The notes beneath the pieces are model-generated. The model was not told the DNA's origin and did no database searches. It saw nothing but the letters and a program-made list of their open reading frames with translations. Of a DNA stretch of 64,000 nt, positions 48,482-61,800 are shown one piece after another (position 1 is the first letter of the stretch; each line of letters starts with the position of its first letter). Made by a program: the position numbers and the translations under genes. The stretch is from Paraspadella gotoi (taxonomy: Eukaryota; Chaetognatha), in contig CM119268.1 in the NCBI GenBank assembly GCA_051294375.1, positions 6,391,525 through 6,455,524 of the forward strand, written 5' to 3'.

Positions 48482-51400
48482 TAATAACTTAACGCTAAGC
48501 GACGCCATAAGTGAGGTGCGTCCGTCCGTTCGTCTGACCGAAGTCGATCGTTCAGACTGTCGAACGTAATCGCGCCAACCAAATTCGCGTCGGATTCGAA
48601 GATCTCCGTCAGCGCCCGGCGCCATCTCTGAAGATCTCAAACGCGACGGTTCCGTTTTCGAGGATTCCATCTCCGCCGAATTCATCTCCGCCGATTTCCG
48701 TCTGCGGCACACCTCACAAACTCACGCGGTCACCTTTGTTGTTCCATTGGTCATTGGTCCATTGTCATTGTTGTCATTTCACTTGTTAAAATTAAAGTGG
48801 TCAGCGAAAGACAGGACCGCGCGAACCCAGAGGGAATAGAGGGAAGGAAGCTCCCCGTTTTATTATTACGAGGTTTTCGGCAAAACAAAACAAAAAAACA
48901 TACATATAGAAAATTCAAAACTCGAAATTCAATTTGCATTTTTTGTTTGTAAAGCGAAAAGATTTGTCGGACTGGTTAGGATCATTCATCATCAATCAAC
49001 ATGACAAAATCATAGTTATCTTGACAAGATCATCCTAATGACCAATCGTCATTTTTCATAATCACTTGATTTATCAACCTGAAGCTGTGAGACGTTCAAT
49101 TAGTCGCCTTTTTTAGCATTCATTTAATATTTTCCGTTAATCAATTCTTCGGCTGAGTAGTGTCTCAACCTCAAAAATACGCAATAATTAAAGTTTGGGT
49201 TTGAAAAAATTGGGTTAAAAAATTAATTGTATTTTTATTAAATTACAATAATCTCATATCCAGTACCTTGGCAAACATCTTTTTCAAGTCTGAGTACTTT
49301 GGATGGGGAACAGTCAAAGCTTTTGTTCGTTTTTTTGAGGTCTAGGAAAGTCCATGGAATAGGAAATGATAATTAAAAGTGGACCAATGAACGTCTATTT
49401 GTTCGAATTAAACATACTTATACAATCAATATGTATTTTGTTATTTAGTTTGAATTTTTCGTATATATTCTAACTGAATTCTTCACATAGGCTTCCCAGC
49501 TTCGAATGACAGGAATCGGGGTTATTTGAGGATGCAAAAGATTCTATATAAGATAACACGAGTAACTTTGTTAAATTGTAAGGTGAAGTTAAATATTTAT
49601 CAATGCCCATATTTGCACTCTTCTCAGCTTTTGGAATCATCACTCTTATTATAGTTATGAATTCATAAGTAAAAACCTATCCCTAACCTAATCGGGACTA
49701 AACGTCAAACCTTTCAGAAACTCGCTCAAACGAAAAAACTGGAAAACACTTCGATGCTTCTTATCAATGGAACTATCGATAACTCACCTTCAAACTTTCC
49801 CCAATTTTTCTCTGTTTCAGAAGCGACCTCCTGGATGCGAGGGACCGATAACTCGCTCTGCGTGAAGAATCTTGGATCTGGGGAGACGAAGATCAGAGCC
49901 TCTAAAGGACGCCGGGTTCGGACGAGGCGGAGGTCAGGGGTACTGTACAAGACCGTGCGTACACCTGACGATGAAGGGTAAGGAATGACGTGAGACGCGG
50001 ATCGAGGAGGGTAAGTGTCGGGACTAGACATTAAGACGCGAGGGTAGGATGAGAAACGTTTTGCCGCTAGAGGGCTGAAAAGGGTGCGCGTCGGAGGTAT
50101 TAACCGTCACTAGTACTTGGGAATAGAAATGATAAGGGTCGGAATGTACGCCAGAAGTCGCTGAGCAGGTTCGAATAACGTCGCTCATCCTTCGAGAGGC
50201 GCTGGGTCGGGAAGACTCGCGGACTATAAAGATCTAGACGACCTACTACAAACCGCCGCTCTTCGTTTTCCGGTCGAGAACTGTCGCGGCCGCCGTCGCC
50301 GTTTTCGCGCGTCGTTAGATCAATGACGTCGTCCTCTGCGTCGTCGGAGAGTCACTGCGACGACTTCGGTGACGCCCACCGAACCGCTACCGCGACGCCG
50401 GCGGTCGTGGCGGCGGGCGCCGACGCCGGGAAACAATTCCGAGTTGGCAGAAAAAATGTCGTTGATCTTCGTTTTAGGGCCGAAGATGCGCGAAGGGAAC
50501 GATCGGCCGATTCGGCGGCGATGCTAAAACGATATGAGGTGATTGGCGGAAAACGCGATATGATTGCCGGGACGCCGAAATTGAGACTCGTCGAAATTCG
50601 CCGAGTTTGACTAGATCCGGAGTTGGTATAACACCTGGGCTGATTAAGCGCCGGCGGGATGAGCGCGATGATGACCCTGCGGCGGTCGATTGGCGCGCGG
50701 ACATCCGGATAGACTTCGGTTGGGAAGTTGTGTTGGCCCGTCACGTGACGTTCGCCGTTGCATCCCAGGAGTTCGGACATTCTGGAGGGGAAAGGCGCGG
50801 GAAGCGGATGGAGTGGCATCGGTTTTTTCGAACGATTGGAATCATTGATTCATCATTTAATATAAAATAATAATATTTAAAAAATTATTATAACATCGAA
50901 CCTCAATTCGACGTGATTTTGTCTGCGGGACGGTGGCCCGATCGGCCCACGGGCAGCGGGAAAGCTCCCGTGCGAAAGCGTAGTTGCCCCGACACACAGC
51001 TGTCCGCTGCCCGCACTCCCTGAAATCAAAACGATTCAGGATAATATGTTCTTGATTTTTTAAAAAAAATATTTTCCCAAGATTGTTTTATCCCGGAGAG
51101 TCGGACATTGAATCAATTCTCCTTCTGATTTGGATGTTTTTCGAAGACGATTTACCGTTCCTGTCAGGTGAGGGTCATGATATTTGTAAACTATTTTTAA
51201 ATGACAATGACCAACAAAAAAGCGTTTGACATCCCGCGACTTACAGAATCTGATAGGAAAGCGAACGCCTGAATTTTTCACGTAGATTCTAGATTGTCCC
51301 TCTTTGAGGCCTTTTAAATTGAAAATCGCAAGATGTACCTTGGTTTTACTATTATAGACCTAAATATATATCAATATATTATTATTAATATAATATTGTT

Positions 51401-54400
51401 TGTATGTTATTACGTGTAAATACTAATGGAGGCCTTTAAACCACCAAGCCTCTCCCAAAAGTCGGGGCAAGAATATCTTAATTATAAAATTATGAATGGA
51501 AAATTTTTATATTGGTTTGTACCAATTTCATTATGCCAATATGTCAATAATTATATAATATCGTTGTTTTCTAATTAGATATTTGATTGATGTTATAAAT
51601 TGTATATAAATTAGATGTTATAATGACGTATATATTTATTTATCTTTATATTTTATTTATATTTATATAATTCTATCATAACGTTTTTAAAACGAAATAC
51701 TCACCTTTCTTTTCGAAAGAGATCAGTGAATTATCTCCCAAAGTTGTGAGTGGTTCCTTGTCATTCGGAGCTTATGAAAAAAAATTCAGTTTTACATTCA
51801 GGTATCTACGTTAAACTTTTTAAACTTTTATTACCTAAATGATTTATACGGTCGTGTCGAAGCTGAAAATAAAAAACAATAAAAATATTATAAAGTCTGC
51901 ATAATACTACACTATTAGTCAATTATATCAAATAACAATAATTCGGTAAAGGCAGCTCACCCAGTGAAAGGGACGAACGGTAATTGAGAACTCATAGGGA
52001 GATAAGAAAGGGTGAGGAGGGAACGACGATGAAGCCGCCGGCCGCCGAGAGCGGGTAAGTTCGCTCCGGAGATGGAAAGTTGAAGTCTATCGCCGGAAAC
52101 GAGGGTGACGGGCGTAGGGGGCGTGGCCGTCGACGTCTTCGTGTCGTCTGCATCGTCGATCCGACGACGACGACAGCTTGCGGTGACTTACGTCGCCGCT
52201 CTGCAGCGGCGACGGCAAGAGACGCTGCGCCGACGGGAGACGGGTCGAAATGAGGATCGGCAGGTGTTGTGATGTAGCGGGCGGCTGCTGTTGCTGCGAT
52301 GGTCTCGTAGCGGCATCGACGCCGCGGACGGAGAAAGGCGACGGCGGTTCGACGCCGACTTTCTCGTTTCTCCGATTTATCTCGGCGGCCGCGGCGTCAA
52401 TCGGCGCCTTCTCCGCCGACGATTTCACCGTGAGATCGAAGACGGCTTGAGGCGACGGCGATGGCGTCGGCGGCGCGTGGGCGAACGCCTCCGCTCCGGC
52501 GACGGTGTTCAAAACGATCCCCGGAAACGCGCACGTCTGGTCAGATTGTCGGCCTGGAGAGCGTCGGGAAGCGTCAACGTCGATCGGTGGACTCGCGTCG
52601 GATCTTTCTCGGCCGACACGGCGGGTAAGGCCGGCGCCGGAACGGCTCGTGGCAGCATCGAGCGGTAGAGGGAAAGGACGACGCGGGCGAAGCCGTCGCG
52701 AGACGCGTCGAAAGGGCGATAGTGTGAATCGAGAGTGTGAAGTATGTGGATCTGTGGGTAGAAGCATTCGTGGGCAACTGAGTGGGGTGAGTCGAGAGAG
52801 CGTCGAGTGGAGAGTTTCGTGTGGGCGCGAGTAGAAGAGTTCTCTCGGTGCCGGGTTGATGCGGAAGTGATGGATGAAGAGAGGCCGGTTGGAGCGGCTT
52901 GTCGAGTGGAGCGAGAGAGGTCGGGTCGAGTCCTCCGTCGAGGTTTTGCGTCGGGGAGAATTTCGCGCGGAGACGAGGCTTTCGCTTCGATAATTTTCTT
53001 TCGAGTGACGGGATGAGATCCTTTGAAATGGAGTTTTACTCAGTTTGAAAATAGAATCGACGTGGTATAATCATACTGTTAACATTGTCCTACATTGTTA
53101 CATAGTTTTCTATATTGCTCGTTTATGTCCTATTTCTACGTTGTCCGACATTATGGTCATTGTCCTCTTTTGTCCTTCTACATTGGTCCTACATTAACCT
53201 ACACATTCGCCAAACCTGAGATCCTTGGGTTCCACTTGATCGTCGACTTTTCATTTCGTCCGTCCGTCGTCTTCATCCTCTACAGTTTCCCCGCGTCGCT
53301 CGTCGTCGTCCGTCGCGTCGTTGTGGTCGTCGTTGTGACATCTCCTCCCTCGTGTACGTTGAAACAGAAAAGTTGCCTAACAACAATTGACTTCTTTGTC
53401 CGCAAGTGTCCATCCATAATTTTTTAATTTTTTGCTATACAATATTTTCATAGTTTTTCATCGTTTCTTTTCTTCAGTAGTAAACGTAAAAAAAATTAAA
53501 ACTTCCGGGGTCCTTTAATATTTCATATTTTCTTTTTCAATATCTCTGTAACAGTATAAATAAATAATAATTAATAAATAAATAATAAATAAAATAAATA
53601 AATAAACCCAATCAATCCAATCAATCAATCAATAAAATCAATAAACTCAATAATAAAATAAATAAATAAATAATAATAAATACATAACCAATCAATCAAT
53701 ACAATCAATAAATCAATTAATCAATCAATTCATAATACTTCAATCAATCAATCAAAAAAGCTTTCCCTCCACTTCCCACCTTCGAAAAGCCACGTGGCTC
53801 GTCGACGGATGCTTCGTCCACCCGACTCGAGAGATTGAGAACTCCGTCATCGTCGTCGTCGTCGTCTTCGTCGTCGACGCCCGAATTGGACTCGCGTTGA
53901 AGATAGGTGGCGCGGCGCGGTGGCGGCGCCCTCTCGACCGGCAGTGGGGTCGGGGTGGAGTCCCAACGGACTGCGAAAGAGTCTAGATTCTAGAAGATTG
54001 ACTGGATTTAATTGATTGATTGATCGGATGAATTTGATTTTGATTTTTTATATAACTACCTTTGGCTGCCAGAGGACATCCTGAAAGACTCCTGTGCGAG
54101 TTCCTGTTGCTGTTCACGTGACCTTTACCGCTGCATCCTGGAGTCGGGCATCTGACCGAAAAGTTGCAAAAATAAAAGGCTTTCGCCTGATTTTATTTTC
54201 TGTTTTCTAAGCGCGTAAACACTCTGTGCGGTTGTCCGAGTACCGACAGTTGCTCTACTCGTCTCCATTACAGAGCGAGCACCATCAAGTAGATTAGCAT
54301 AACTTTTAGCTCCCAGACGTAACCGCCTTAGCTTTCAGGAATCAAGACTTGCATTCTATTTCGGCACTTTGTAGGGGTTAGATGAGTGCTTAGATGAATA

Positions 54401-54927
54401 TATTATTTATTGGCATCAAAATGAAGTAATTTTTTATTAGTTAACGAAAGTTATTGAAGCTTACTTGAAAAATTTGACCAAAAAATGAACATAATTTTAG
54501 TCTTTAAAAATGAGAAATGTATCTAAAATACAGTACTTTTTTGCAATCTTGAAGATGAAACCGGTTATAATTTGATTTCGACAACAATAACTTTTACTTT
54601 TTCTTTTTAGTTTTTAAAAAGTTGTGAGCAAATAGCCGCTAACTAAATTTTGGAAAAACAAATACATATCAAAACAATTATAGCTCAAGATAGGAACACA
54701 TTTGTAACCATAATGTTAAATTCTAATAAAAAGATTGAATAAAATGTCAAAGGCTAGCTCCAGCACATAACCCCGGAAGACTCACTTGAGCACTTGTTCG
54801 TAGAGCGCACGATCTCGGGCGCGCACCTTCGCTTTGCGTGGGCATCCGGAGAGACTCCGGTGGTGGGAGTAGAGGCCGGTCACGTGACCGGGTCCGTCAA
54901 TCCCGGCGCCGGGCATTTCCCGCCGTC
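48482..54927 (-). pseudogene. Frameshifted second copy of the MyT1-type gene (probable assembly artefact)
   Basis: All exons of the gene at 40358-46644 reappear in order, but most are frame-broken. In the fourth-finger exon an extra base in the CPTPGC codons (near 50770) destroys the zinc site. In the first-finger exon (54780-54925) a two-base loss turns GCDGTG into GIDGPG and removes a zinc ligand. The large Ser/Pro-rich exon (51957 to about 53020) switches frame several times. The second-finger exon near 54062-54153 is nearly unchanged. Taken at face value this would be a pseudogene; the error pattern suggests it does not exist as a separate locus. Confidence 0.75.
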
Positions 54928-55974
54928 GCGATCTGAGGAAAGGGGAAGGGAAACTGCGATGAAGAGCGAGGAATGGCAATATGTAGGCAAAAAATATAAT
55001 CCTATTTTAAAAAGGCTATTTAAGCCACAAAAAAAAAGGATATTTGTTACCATATTAATACATCCAATATAAAGTAATCAATGTTGCTATTAAATGATGG
55101 TATCAGAAAAATATTCGATTCAACCGATGGGAAAGCATTAGAGAGCTTCGGACTTCATTTGGTTACTGTGATATTATTACCATGTTTACCAGCGTAAAAA
55201 GAACTTTATTTTTAAGATCTATAGTTCGAAAAATTTAGTTCTCAAAAAAATAATCGCATTTTTAATGATTGAAATATATTAATTGATAAGTTGACCTTTC
55301 TTTTGTCTGTGGTGGTGGTTTTCACGCAATCTTTAACTTTGTTTTTGTCTTTAGACTTAGCTTTGTTTTGAATGCTCCTGTATGTACTGAATCAACCTTG
55401 TTGAATTCGAAAATAAAACGCATAATTGACTTAAGGACTAAGGAGGGGACTGCATAAGTTAACCCCGCCTATACCTTCAGTCGTGACCCGACTCCATATA
55501 TCGCCTCCCGTTTTGGAGGGATAACAACATAGCTGAACACTGGAATCTTTCGATCTTTTAAAATCATTTGTATATTAAATCGCTTGTACTTGGCTTACTC
55601 CTCAATTAATAAGTATAGCAAAATTTTTTTATGAAAATATTTCGGAATTACGACTTGGTTTTTTCTATTTACTTTTTAATTCAAGTTTTATCTATTACTT
55701 TATTTAGTTTATCAATGAAATTAATTCATTTAAAGTCTTATTTTATACAAAAAGACTTGTCCGAAGTTTCCATTCGATCTGGGTCGGAATCCGCATTGCG
55801 AGGTGGCAGGGGGAATCTCCTCGGGAAAGTAAGTATCAGGAAAAGGGAGAAATGCGAGAGATTAAATCAAGATAAGGTATGACGTTTTGACCGACGACGA
55901 CGGACGACGACGACGATGGGCGGCCGCCGATGAAAGCTTCAATGCATCCGTTTGTTTTTCTCTTTCTTATTTGC

Positions 55975-56060
55975 ATAACTTTTTTCCCGCGTCCGGTCGT
56001 CGTCGACGTCGTCGTCGTCGTCGTCGTCGTCGTGTCGCTCGTCGTCGTCGTCGTCGTCAC
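55975..56060. repeat. GTC trinucleotide repeat
   Basis: (GTC)n with few interruptions, immediately before a (CT)n array at 56090-56175. It falls in the part of copy B missing from copy A. Confidence 0.95.
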
Positions 56061-56086
56061 TCTCCCTTATTTTTTTGCCCTCAACG

Positions 56087-56089
<3 letters not shown>

Positions 56090-56143
<54 letters not shown>

Positions 56144-56175
56144 CTCATCTCTCTCTCTCTCTCTCTCTCTCTCCC
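56090..56175. repeat. CT microsatellite
   Basis: (CT)n with CCT interruptions. Confidence 0.95.
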
Positions 56176-56887
56176 TTCTTTTGCATAATTTCTTGGTCTG
56201 ATTGGCCTCGCAGGCATTTCCTGGTTTTTCTCACTTTATTGTCCGAGGGATTTAGCGGAGGAGAGAGGGAAGAGGAGGAGGAAGAGGGAGGGAGGGAAAG
56301 GGGGGGGAATGGGCGGGAAGGGGCGGGGGAGTAGTTGGAAGAGGAAGGGAAGGAAGAGGAGGAAGGGGAAGGTATGGAATGGAGGAGAAGAGAGAGGACT
56401 GGGTGGGAACAGCGAGAAAATGTGTGGAGTTGAATATTAAAAAGAAAATAGGCAGGGGAGGGATGAAAAGCAAAAGTGAGTGGATAGGTGGAAATGTATT
56501 ATATAAAGAGGGGCAAAGGGCCAAGTCCAAAGGCCAAGGGAAAAAGGGCAAAGGGGCCAAAGAGCTCAAAGAGGTGTTATTGGAGTAAAGGGAAAATGAG
56601 AGGGAAAAGGCATTAGGGAGAAAAATTTTTTAAAAAAATGTGCTAACTCTCAGCCGGACCGGACCCTGATTAACGGGTTCATTTTAATTTTTTTTACTCT
56701 GGCTTAAAAGTTTATCCTTGACTCTGTGACCAAATGAACAAAGGGAGTTAAACAAAACGAATTTTTATAAAAGACAGAGAACTAGAAATTCTGGTTCAAG
56801 TTTTCAAGTGTAAAGATTAAGAAAGAATGAACAAGGCAGAGAGTATTTAAAGAAAAATAGAGAGGTTGAGACAGAGAGGATGGGGAG

Positions 56888-56956
<69 letters not shown>

Positions 56957-57395
56957 AGAGAGAGAGGATTGAGGAGAAGGCGAGAGAAAAAAAGACAGTT
57001 GATTGCATCAACCAACGCGCCGCGGATTTTTTTTTTCAACATCTGCATGAATTTGTTTTGTTTTATTCTTTTATCTTCTGGGCAAGTTGATTGTCGACGG
57101 CGCGGTCGTCGTTGTTGTCGTCGTTGTTGTCCTCGGAAATTTAAAATAGTTCAGCCAATGAATATCTACGGATTATCAGTCGCGCGATGGCGCCTCGGAA
57201 AATAAAAATAATAAAGAAAAGAACCGAAGCGAGAGACGGGAAAATGAAAAAAAAAGGAATATCGCTGGAAAACTGTGAAAATGAGTGAGGGAAAAAGTGT
57301 GAGAGGAAAATTGTGAGAAACGGAGATTAAAATTCTAGATATTCGTCAAAAAAACAAAGAGAGGGAAGGAGAGAGAGAGAGAGAGAGAGAGAGAG

Positions 57396-57405
57396 NNNNN
57401 NNNNN
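57396..57405. other. Assembly gap, 10 Ns
   Basis: Run of N directly after a (GA)n array. Confidence 0.99.
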
Positions 57406-57498
57406 GAGCGTCCGCATTAAAAAGTCCGCATAAAAAGTCCGGGACCTCGACGGACGGCCACTTGTCAACACAATTTCATCAGCGGAAAGGGAGGGAGA

Positions 57499-57639
57499 NN
57501 NNNNNNNNNNNNNNNNNNNNNNNNNNNNNNNNNNNNNNNNNNNNNNNNNNNNNNNNNNNNNNNNNNNNNNNNNNNNNNNNNNNNNNNNNNNNNNNNNNNN
57601 NNNNNNNNNNNNNNNNNNNNNNNNNNNNNNNNNNNNNNN
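57499..57639. other. Assembly gap, 141 Ns
   Basis: Run of N in repeat-rich intergenic sequence. Confidence 0.99.
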
Positions 57640-58236
57640 AAAAAAGGAAAAAACAAACAGGAGCGACGATGGACTGGGACATCAGATTACGGCTTTCCCG
57701 CTAATGAAGGAAGAATGAGATAAAAAATTTTTAAAAATGAATTAAATGAAAAAAAAGAATGGAGTTAGAATAAAAAAAAGAAAGAAAGAAAAAAAGTCAT
57801 GAAATTAAAATGGCGGACGAAGGAAGTTGAACGAGGAAAAATTCTAATACGAAGAATTTTTTTTTCTCTTTCGTCATGAATATTATTGGACGCTTAACTA
57901 ATTTAGGTCTTTTCGGTATGTTCCGAGGACAAGATGCTTCTCAGGGAAATGTCTTTAAGGTTTATTTAAAGCGGTCGGTCGGTCTTTTTCTTGGTCTGTC
58001 TTCTGTCTAGATATGAAAGTCTTTTCGATCCGTCCTAATTTGTTCTCCTGACGAATCCATTATGTAGTTAACAAGTTATAATCTATTAACGCATTAGCTT
58101 AATTAAATTACTTGATTGTTTCGTGTTAATTTTACATACACATACTTTTGTTTTGATAAATTACCATATTTGCCTAAACTTATAGTATAAAACTATGGAC
58201 AGAAAGGCTGGGAAGGAAACAATAAAATACTTAAGA

Positions 58237-58245
58237 AAAAAAGAG

Positions 58246-58295
<50 letters not shown>

Positions 58296-58296
58296 T
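58237..58296. repeat. GAAA tetranucleotide array
   Basis: About 14 consecutive GAAA units followed by a GA-rich tract. Confidence 0.95.
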
Positions 58297-58589
58297 CAAT
58301 AAAAAAAAGAAAAGAGAGAGAGAGAGTGAGAGAGAGAACGAGAAAGAGAGAAGGAAGAAAGGAACAACAAGAAATTTATGAGGAGGAATGAAAGCCGTTG
58401 GGGAGAGGAAAAGGAGGAGGAAGAGGAGGAAGAGGAGGCGAAGGAGGAGGAGGAAAAAGCGCGAGGTGGTATTATGATGAATTATCACAACTATTTCTCT
58501 TCCTCACACTTTTATCTTGAATCATTTTTTTTCAAAGATAAAAACAAAACATTGTTATTGGTGTGAGGAAGGAAGGAGAGGAGGGAAAA

Positions 58590-59440
58590 AACTCTACGGC
58601 GAGGATGAGAGAGGGAGAGAAGGAGAGAAGGGAGGAAGAAAGAGAATGAGAGGAAAGAGAGAATGAGAAAGGAAAAGGAAAAAAGGAAAGGAGGGAGAAA
58701 GAGAATGAGAGGAGAGAGAGAATGAGAAAGGAATAGGAAAAGAAGGGAGAAAGAGAATGAGAGGAAAGAGAGAATGAGAAAGGNNNNNNNNNNNNNNNNN
58801 NNNNNNNNNNNNNNNNNNNNNNNNNNNNNNNNNNNNNNNNNNNNNNNNNNNNNNNNNNNNNNNNNNNNNNNNNNNNNNNNNNNNNNNNNNNNNNNNNNNN
58901 NNNNNNNNNNNNNNNNNNNNNNNNNNNNNNNNNNNNNNNNNNNNNNNNNNNNNNNNNNNNNNNNNNNNNNNNNNNNNNNNNNNNNNNNNNNNNNNNNNNN
59001 NNNNNNNNNNNNNNNNNNNNNNNNNNNNNNNNNNNNNNNNNNNNNNNNNNNNNNNNNNNNNNNNNNNNNNATGATAGGAAAGAGCGAATGAGAAAGGAAA
59101 AAGGAAAAAATGAAAAGAAGGGAGAAAGAGAATGATAGGAAAGAGCGAATGAGAAAGGAAAAAGGAAAAAAGGATAAAGAGAGAGAAAGAGAATGAGAGG
59201 AAAGAGAGAATGAGAAAGGAAAAAGGAAAAAAGGAAAAAGAGAGAGAAAGAGAATGAGAGGAAAGAGAGAATGAGAAAGGAAAAAGGAAAAAAGGAAAAA
59301 GAGAGAGAAAGAGAATGAGAGGAAAGAGAGAATGAGAAAGGAAAAAGGAAAAAAGGAAAAAGAGAGAGAAAGAGAATGAGAGGAAAGAGCGAATGAGAAA
59401 GATAAAAGGAAAAAATGAAAAGTAGGGAAAAGAGACAGAA
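58590..59440. repeat. Purine-rich minisatellite of about 60 bp unit
   Basis: Tandem copies of a unit of about 60 bases built from GAGAGAAAGAGAATGAGAGG, AAAGAGAGAATGAGAAAGG and AAAAAGGAAAAAAGGAAAAA flank an internal 287-base N gap. The clearest consecutive units run from 59178 to 59380. A long minus-strand open frame across it is an artefact. Confidence 0.9.
58784..59070. other. Assembly gap, 287 Ns
   Basis: Run of N inside the purine-rich minisatellite, so copy number there is unknown. Confidence 0.99.
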
Positions 59441-60332
59441 CGAGATCAGAAACCATCAAGTTAAAGTTAAATATCAACGAATTCAAGAATCTCTCGTTGA
59501 ATTGTATTGTCTTAATTAAAAAATAAAAAAAAAACAAAGAAAAAAAAACAGAACAAAACAAAATAACTTTTCAATCTACCCGTAACTTGAGCCTCCATTG
59601 CATAAAAACCTAAAATTTTTCGGAAATAATTCTTTAATCTTTTTTTAAGATCACCGATTATGCCGTTCCTATGCAAAGTTATAATAAATTCAGAACACGT
59701 AAGCAGGTACGATCACAAGCTATATGAAAAATAACTAACTCCAGTTTCGATCAATATTTTTTTAAGTGAGATCTTTGTAAATACCGCCTTCTGGCCTGAG
59801 AACTACTTTCAGAGTCATAACCTCTTTGCTGCCCGCGTTTGATGTGAGAAAGTCATCGGACGAACTCACATCTTATTCCGTTATCAACCTCATTTTAGAC
59901 AAGGGTAGCCGCACCCAATACGGTGACTCAAAAATTTAACAAGTTGTCAACACAAAGTATAATTCTTTTTTTAAATACTTTTATGATAAGTAGGTTAAAA
60001 ATATAAAAAAAACACACGAAAAAATCAACGTTATCATCATCTTTCGATGATTTTATCAGTTTTTTTTTTATTTTCACTGAGAAAACGTAAGAATTTTTCA
60101 AAACTGTAATTATATTTCTTGTTTAACTTTTTATGCTCTATCAGTATCCATCAAAATTTTTTTTTCTTCTATATAGTAATATAATAATTTTAATTAGGCG
60201 AGTACCCTCAGAATAAATCATTTTTGACAAAAAATATTTTAATACTATAATCTATGCTCATGATAGATTATTTTAACGCTGTATACATTAGCATTTAAAT
60301 TTCATTTAGTTTTTCCACGACTTTTTGTCCGT
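59441..60332. other. Intergenic region, no gene seen
   Basis: AT-rich sequence without supported open frames, RNA genes or clear repeats. Confidence 0.55.
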
Positions 60333-60560
60333 AAAAACAAGTTTGAGCAAACAATGTCGGATCTGCCCACGATCATTATCGGTAATTAATTAATTAATAA
60401 TTAAATAATTACTGTTGTCGACCAACCCCATGAGATTTCCTTGATTATTTGTTCTCGTTTGCTAAGGTGGGACGGAAAGACAGACAGACAGACAGAAAGA
60501 CAGACCGACAGACAGACAGACAGACATACAGACGGACGGACGGACGGACGGACGGACAGA
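60333..60560. mobile_element. Second copy of the MITE-like family, left part, with GACA/GACG array
   Basis: AAAACAAGTTTGAGCAAACA and GTCGGATCTGC (60356-60366) match the element at 3805-4495. GCTAAGGTGGGAC then leads into (GACA)n and (GACG)n at about 60470-60557; in the first copy the same position has only a short GACAGACAGAGACCGACAGA. The right end is not found. Confidence 0.65.
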
Positions 60561-61044
60561 CATACGGACGTTCACTTCCTCTTCAGGATCTTCAGATGAG
60601 ACATTTGTATGTTAACTCATGAATCTAAGTAGTAAATATGTAACAAATGGAGATTTTTCGACTACGATCTGTCAAAATCTCTTCGCTCTGGTATTTTCAT
60701 TTTGAAATCCGTCGCCTTTCAAAACAAATGTTGTTCTTTCCCTTCGAACTCACCTCTTCGTCCCCGCCATCCACGAACTCATTCTCCTAACCTCCCCCCG
60801 GCTCTCCTCCCACCTCCCACCTCCCGGGCCCAACCGTTTTGCCAACTCCGTCATTTCCACCGGCGGGATTCGAGNNNNNNNNNNNNNNNNNNNNNNNNNN
60901 NNNNNNNNNNNNNNNNNNNNNNNNNNNNNNNNNNNNNNNNNNNNNNNNNNNNNNGAGAGGAAGAGAGAGAGAGAAAGAGGGAAAAGTGATACTGGGAGAG
61001 AGAAGAAGTATTTTCTTCGTAGCTGATAAGACAAAGAATGAGAG

Positions 61045-61093
<49 letters not shown>

Positions 61094-61231
61094 GGAAAAG
61101 TGATACTGGGAAAGAGAGAAGAAGTATAAATTGCTTTAAATTGTATAATGTACGTACATATAAGTCAGCCATAATTCAAGGGCAAATTAATCGTGATGTA
61201 TTTGCCCTGTTTACCTAAGAGAAAGAGATAG

Positions 61232-61310
<79 letters not shown>

Positions 61311-61700
61311 GAGAGAAATGAGAAAAAGAAAAGAAAAAGTCGAGGTGAAACAGAAGGAAACATAAGGAGTAAAGAGATAAGAGATAAAAGAATTTCTTGA
61401 AGATTTAAGACCCGCAACTCGTGGAGGGCTGAGGAGGGGGGGCAAAGGGGGGGGGCGAAGAAGCTCTACCGGGATTCTTTCTTCGTCGCTTACAGATTAT
61501 CCTAATATTTTACAGAGATATACATTTGCTTCTTATTTAAATAGATAACAGAGAAAGCTTTTAAATAGATACATGGTTTATTGAAAAGATAGACAAATGA
61601 CAAATAATAATTCGAATATAAGATTGTTTGATGGCTATCAACTGACAATGGCGCGTCAGGAAATTCGGTATTAACTTGGAATGTACAATTGTACAACCAA
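60561..61700. other. Intergenic region with gap and GA/GAAA arrays, no gene seen
   Basis: Contains an 80-base N gap, (GA)n around 61050-61088 and (GAAA)n at 61228-61305. A 50-base stretch (GTGATACTGGGA, GAGAGAAGAAGTAT) occurs on both sides of the GA tract at 60985 and 61097. No gene is seen. Confidence 0.6.
60875..60954. other. Assembly gap, 80 Ns
   Basis: Run of N followed by GA-rich repeat. Confidence 0.99.
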
Positions 61701-61800
61701 TATAGGCTAATTATCTTGCCTCTTGACTTTGGTTATTGTTATTGTCTTCCTCTTACAAAATATTAACATAGCAAGTCCTTGCTATTACAGTCAAGATAGA
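61690..61800 (+). repeat. Diverged copy of the TTGGTACAACCAATATA repeat family
   Basis: GTACAACCAATATA, ATCTTGCCTCTTGACTTTGG, CTCTTACAAAATATTAACAT and AGCAAGTCCTTGC align in order with the element at 33545-33740, with many substitutions. Confidence 0.55.

Larger units (their letters stand above)
48320..56795. repeat. Duplicated block, copy B (indel-rich)
   Basis: Same gene order and direction as copy A. From 48320 to about 53760 there is a single-base insertion or deletion every few tens of bases, equally in exons, introns and homopolymers. From about 53760 onward agreement with copy A is much closer. This pattern fits unpolished long-read sequence better than natural decay. Confidence 0.88.
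56796..58230. other. Intergenic region with GA arrays and two gaps, no gene seen
   Basis: Contains (GA)n at 56885-56965 and 57370-57395, plus gaps of 10 Ns (57396-57405) and 141 Ns (57499-57639). Remaining sequence is AT-rich. I find no coding exon. Confidence 0.6.

Noticed and set aside
48482-54927. A second MyT1-type paralogue
   Set aside because: Indel density is uniform over exons and introns, introns are otherwise almost identical, and a 25-N gap joins the copies; an assembly error is simpler.
58512-59561. Minus-strand open frame of 349 codons
   Set aside because: It spans the purine-rich minisatellite and an N gap; the apparent length comes from repeat periodicity and Ns.
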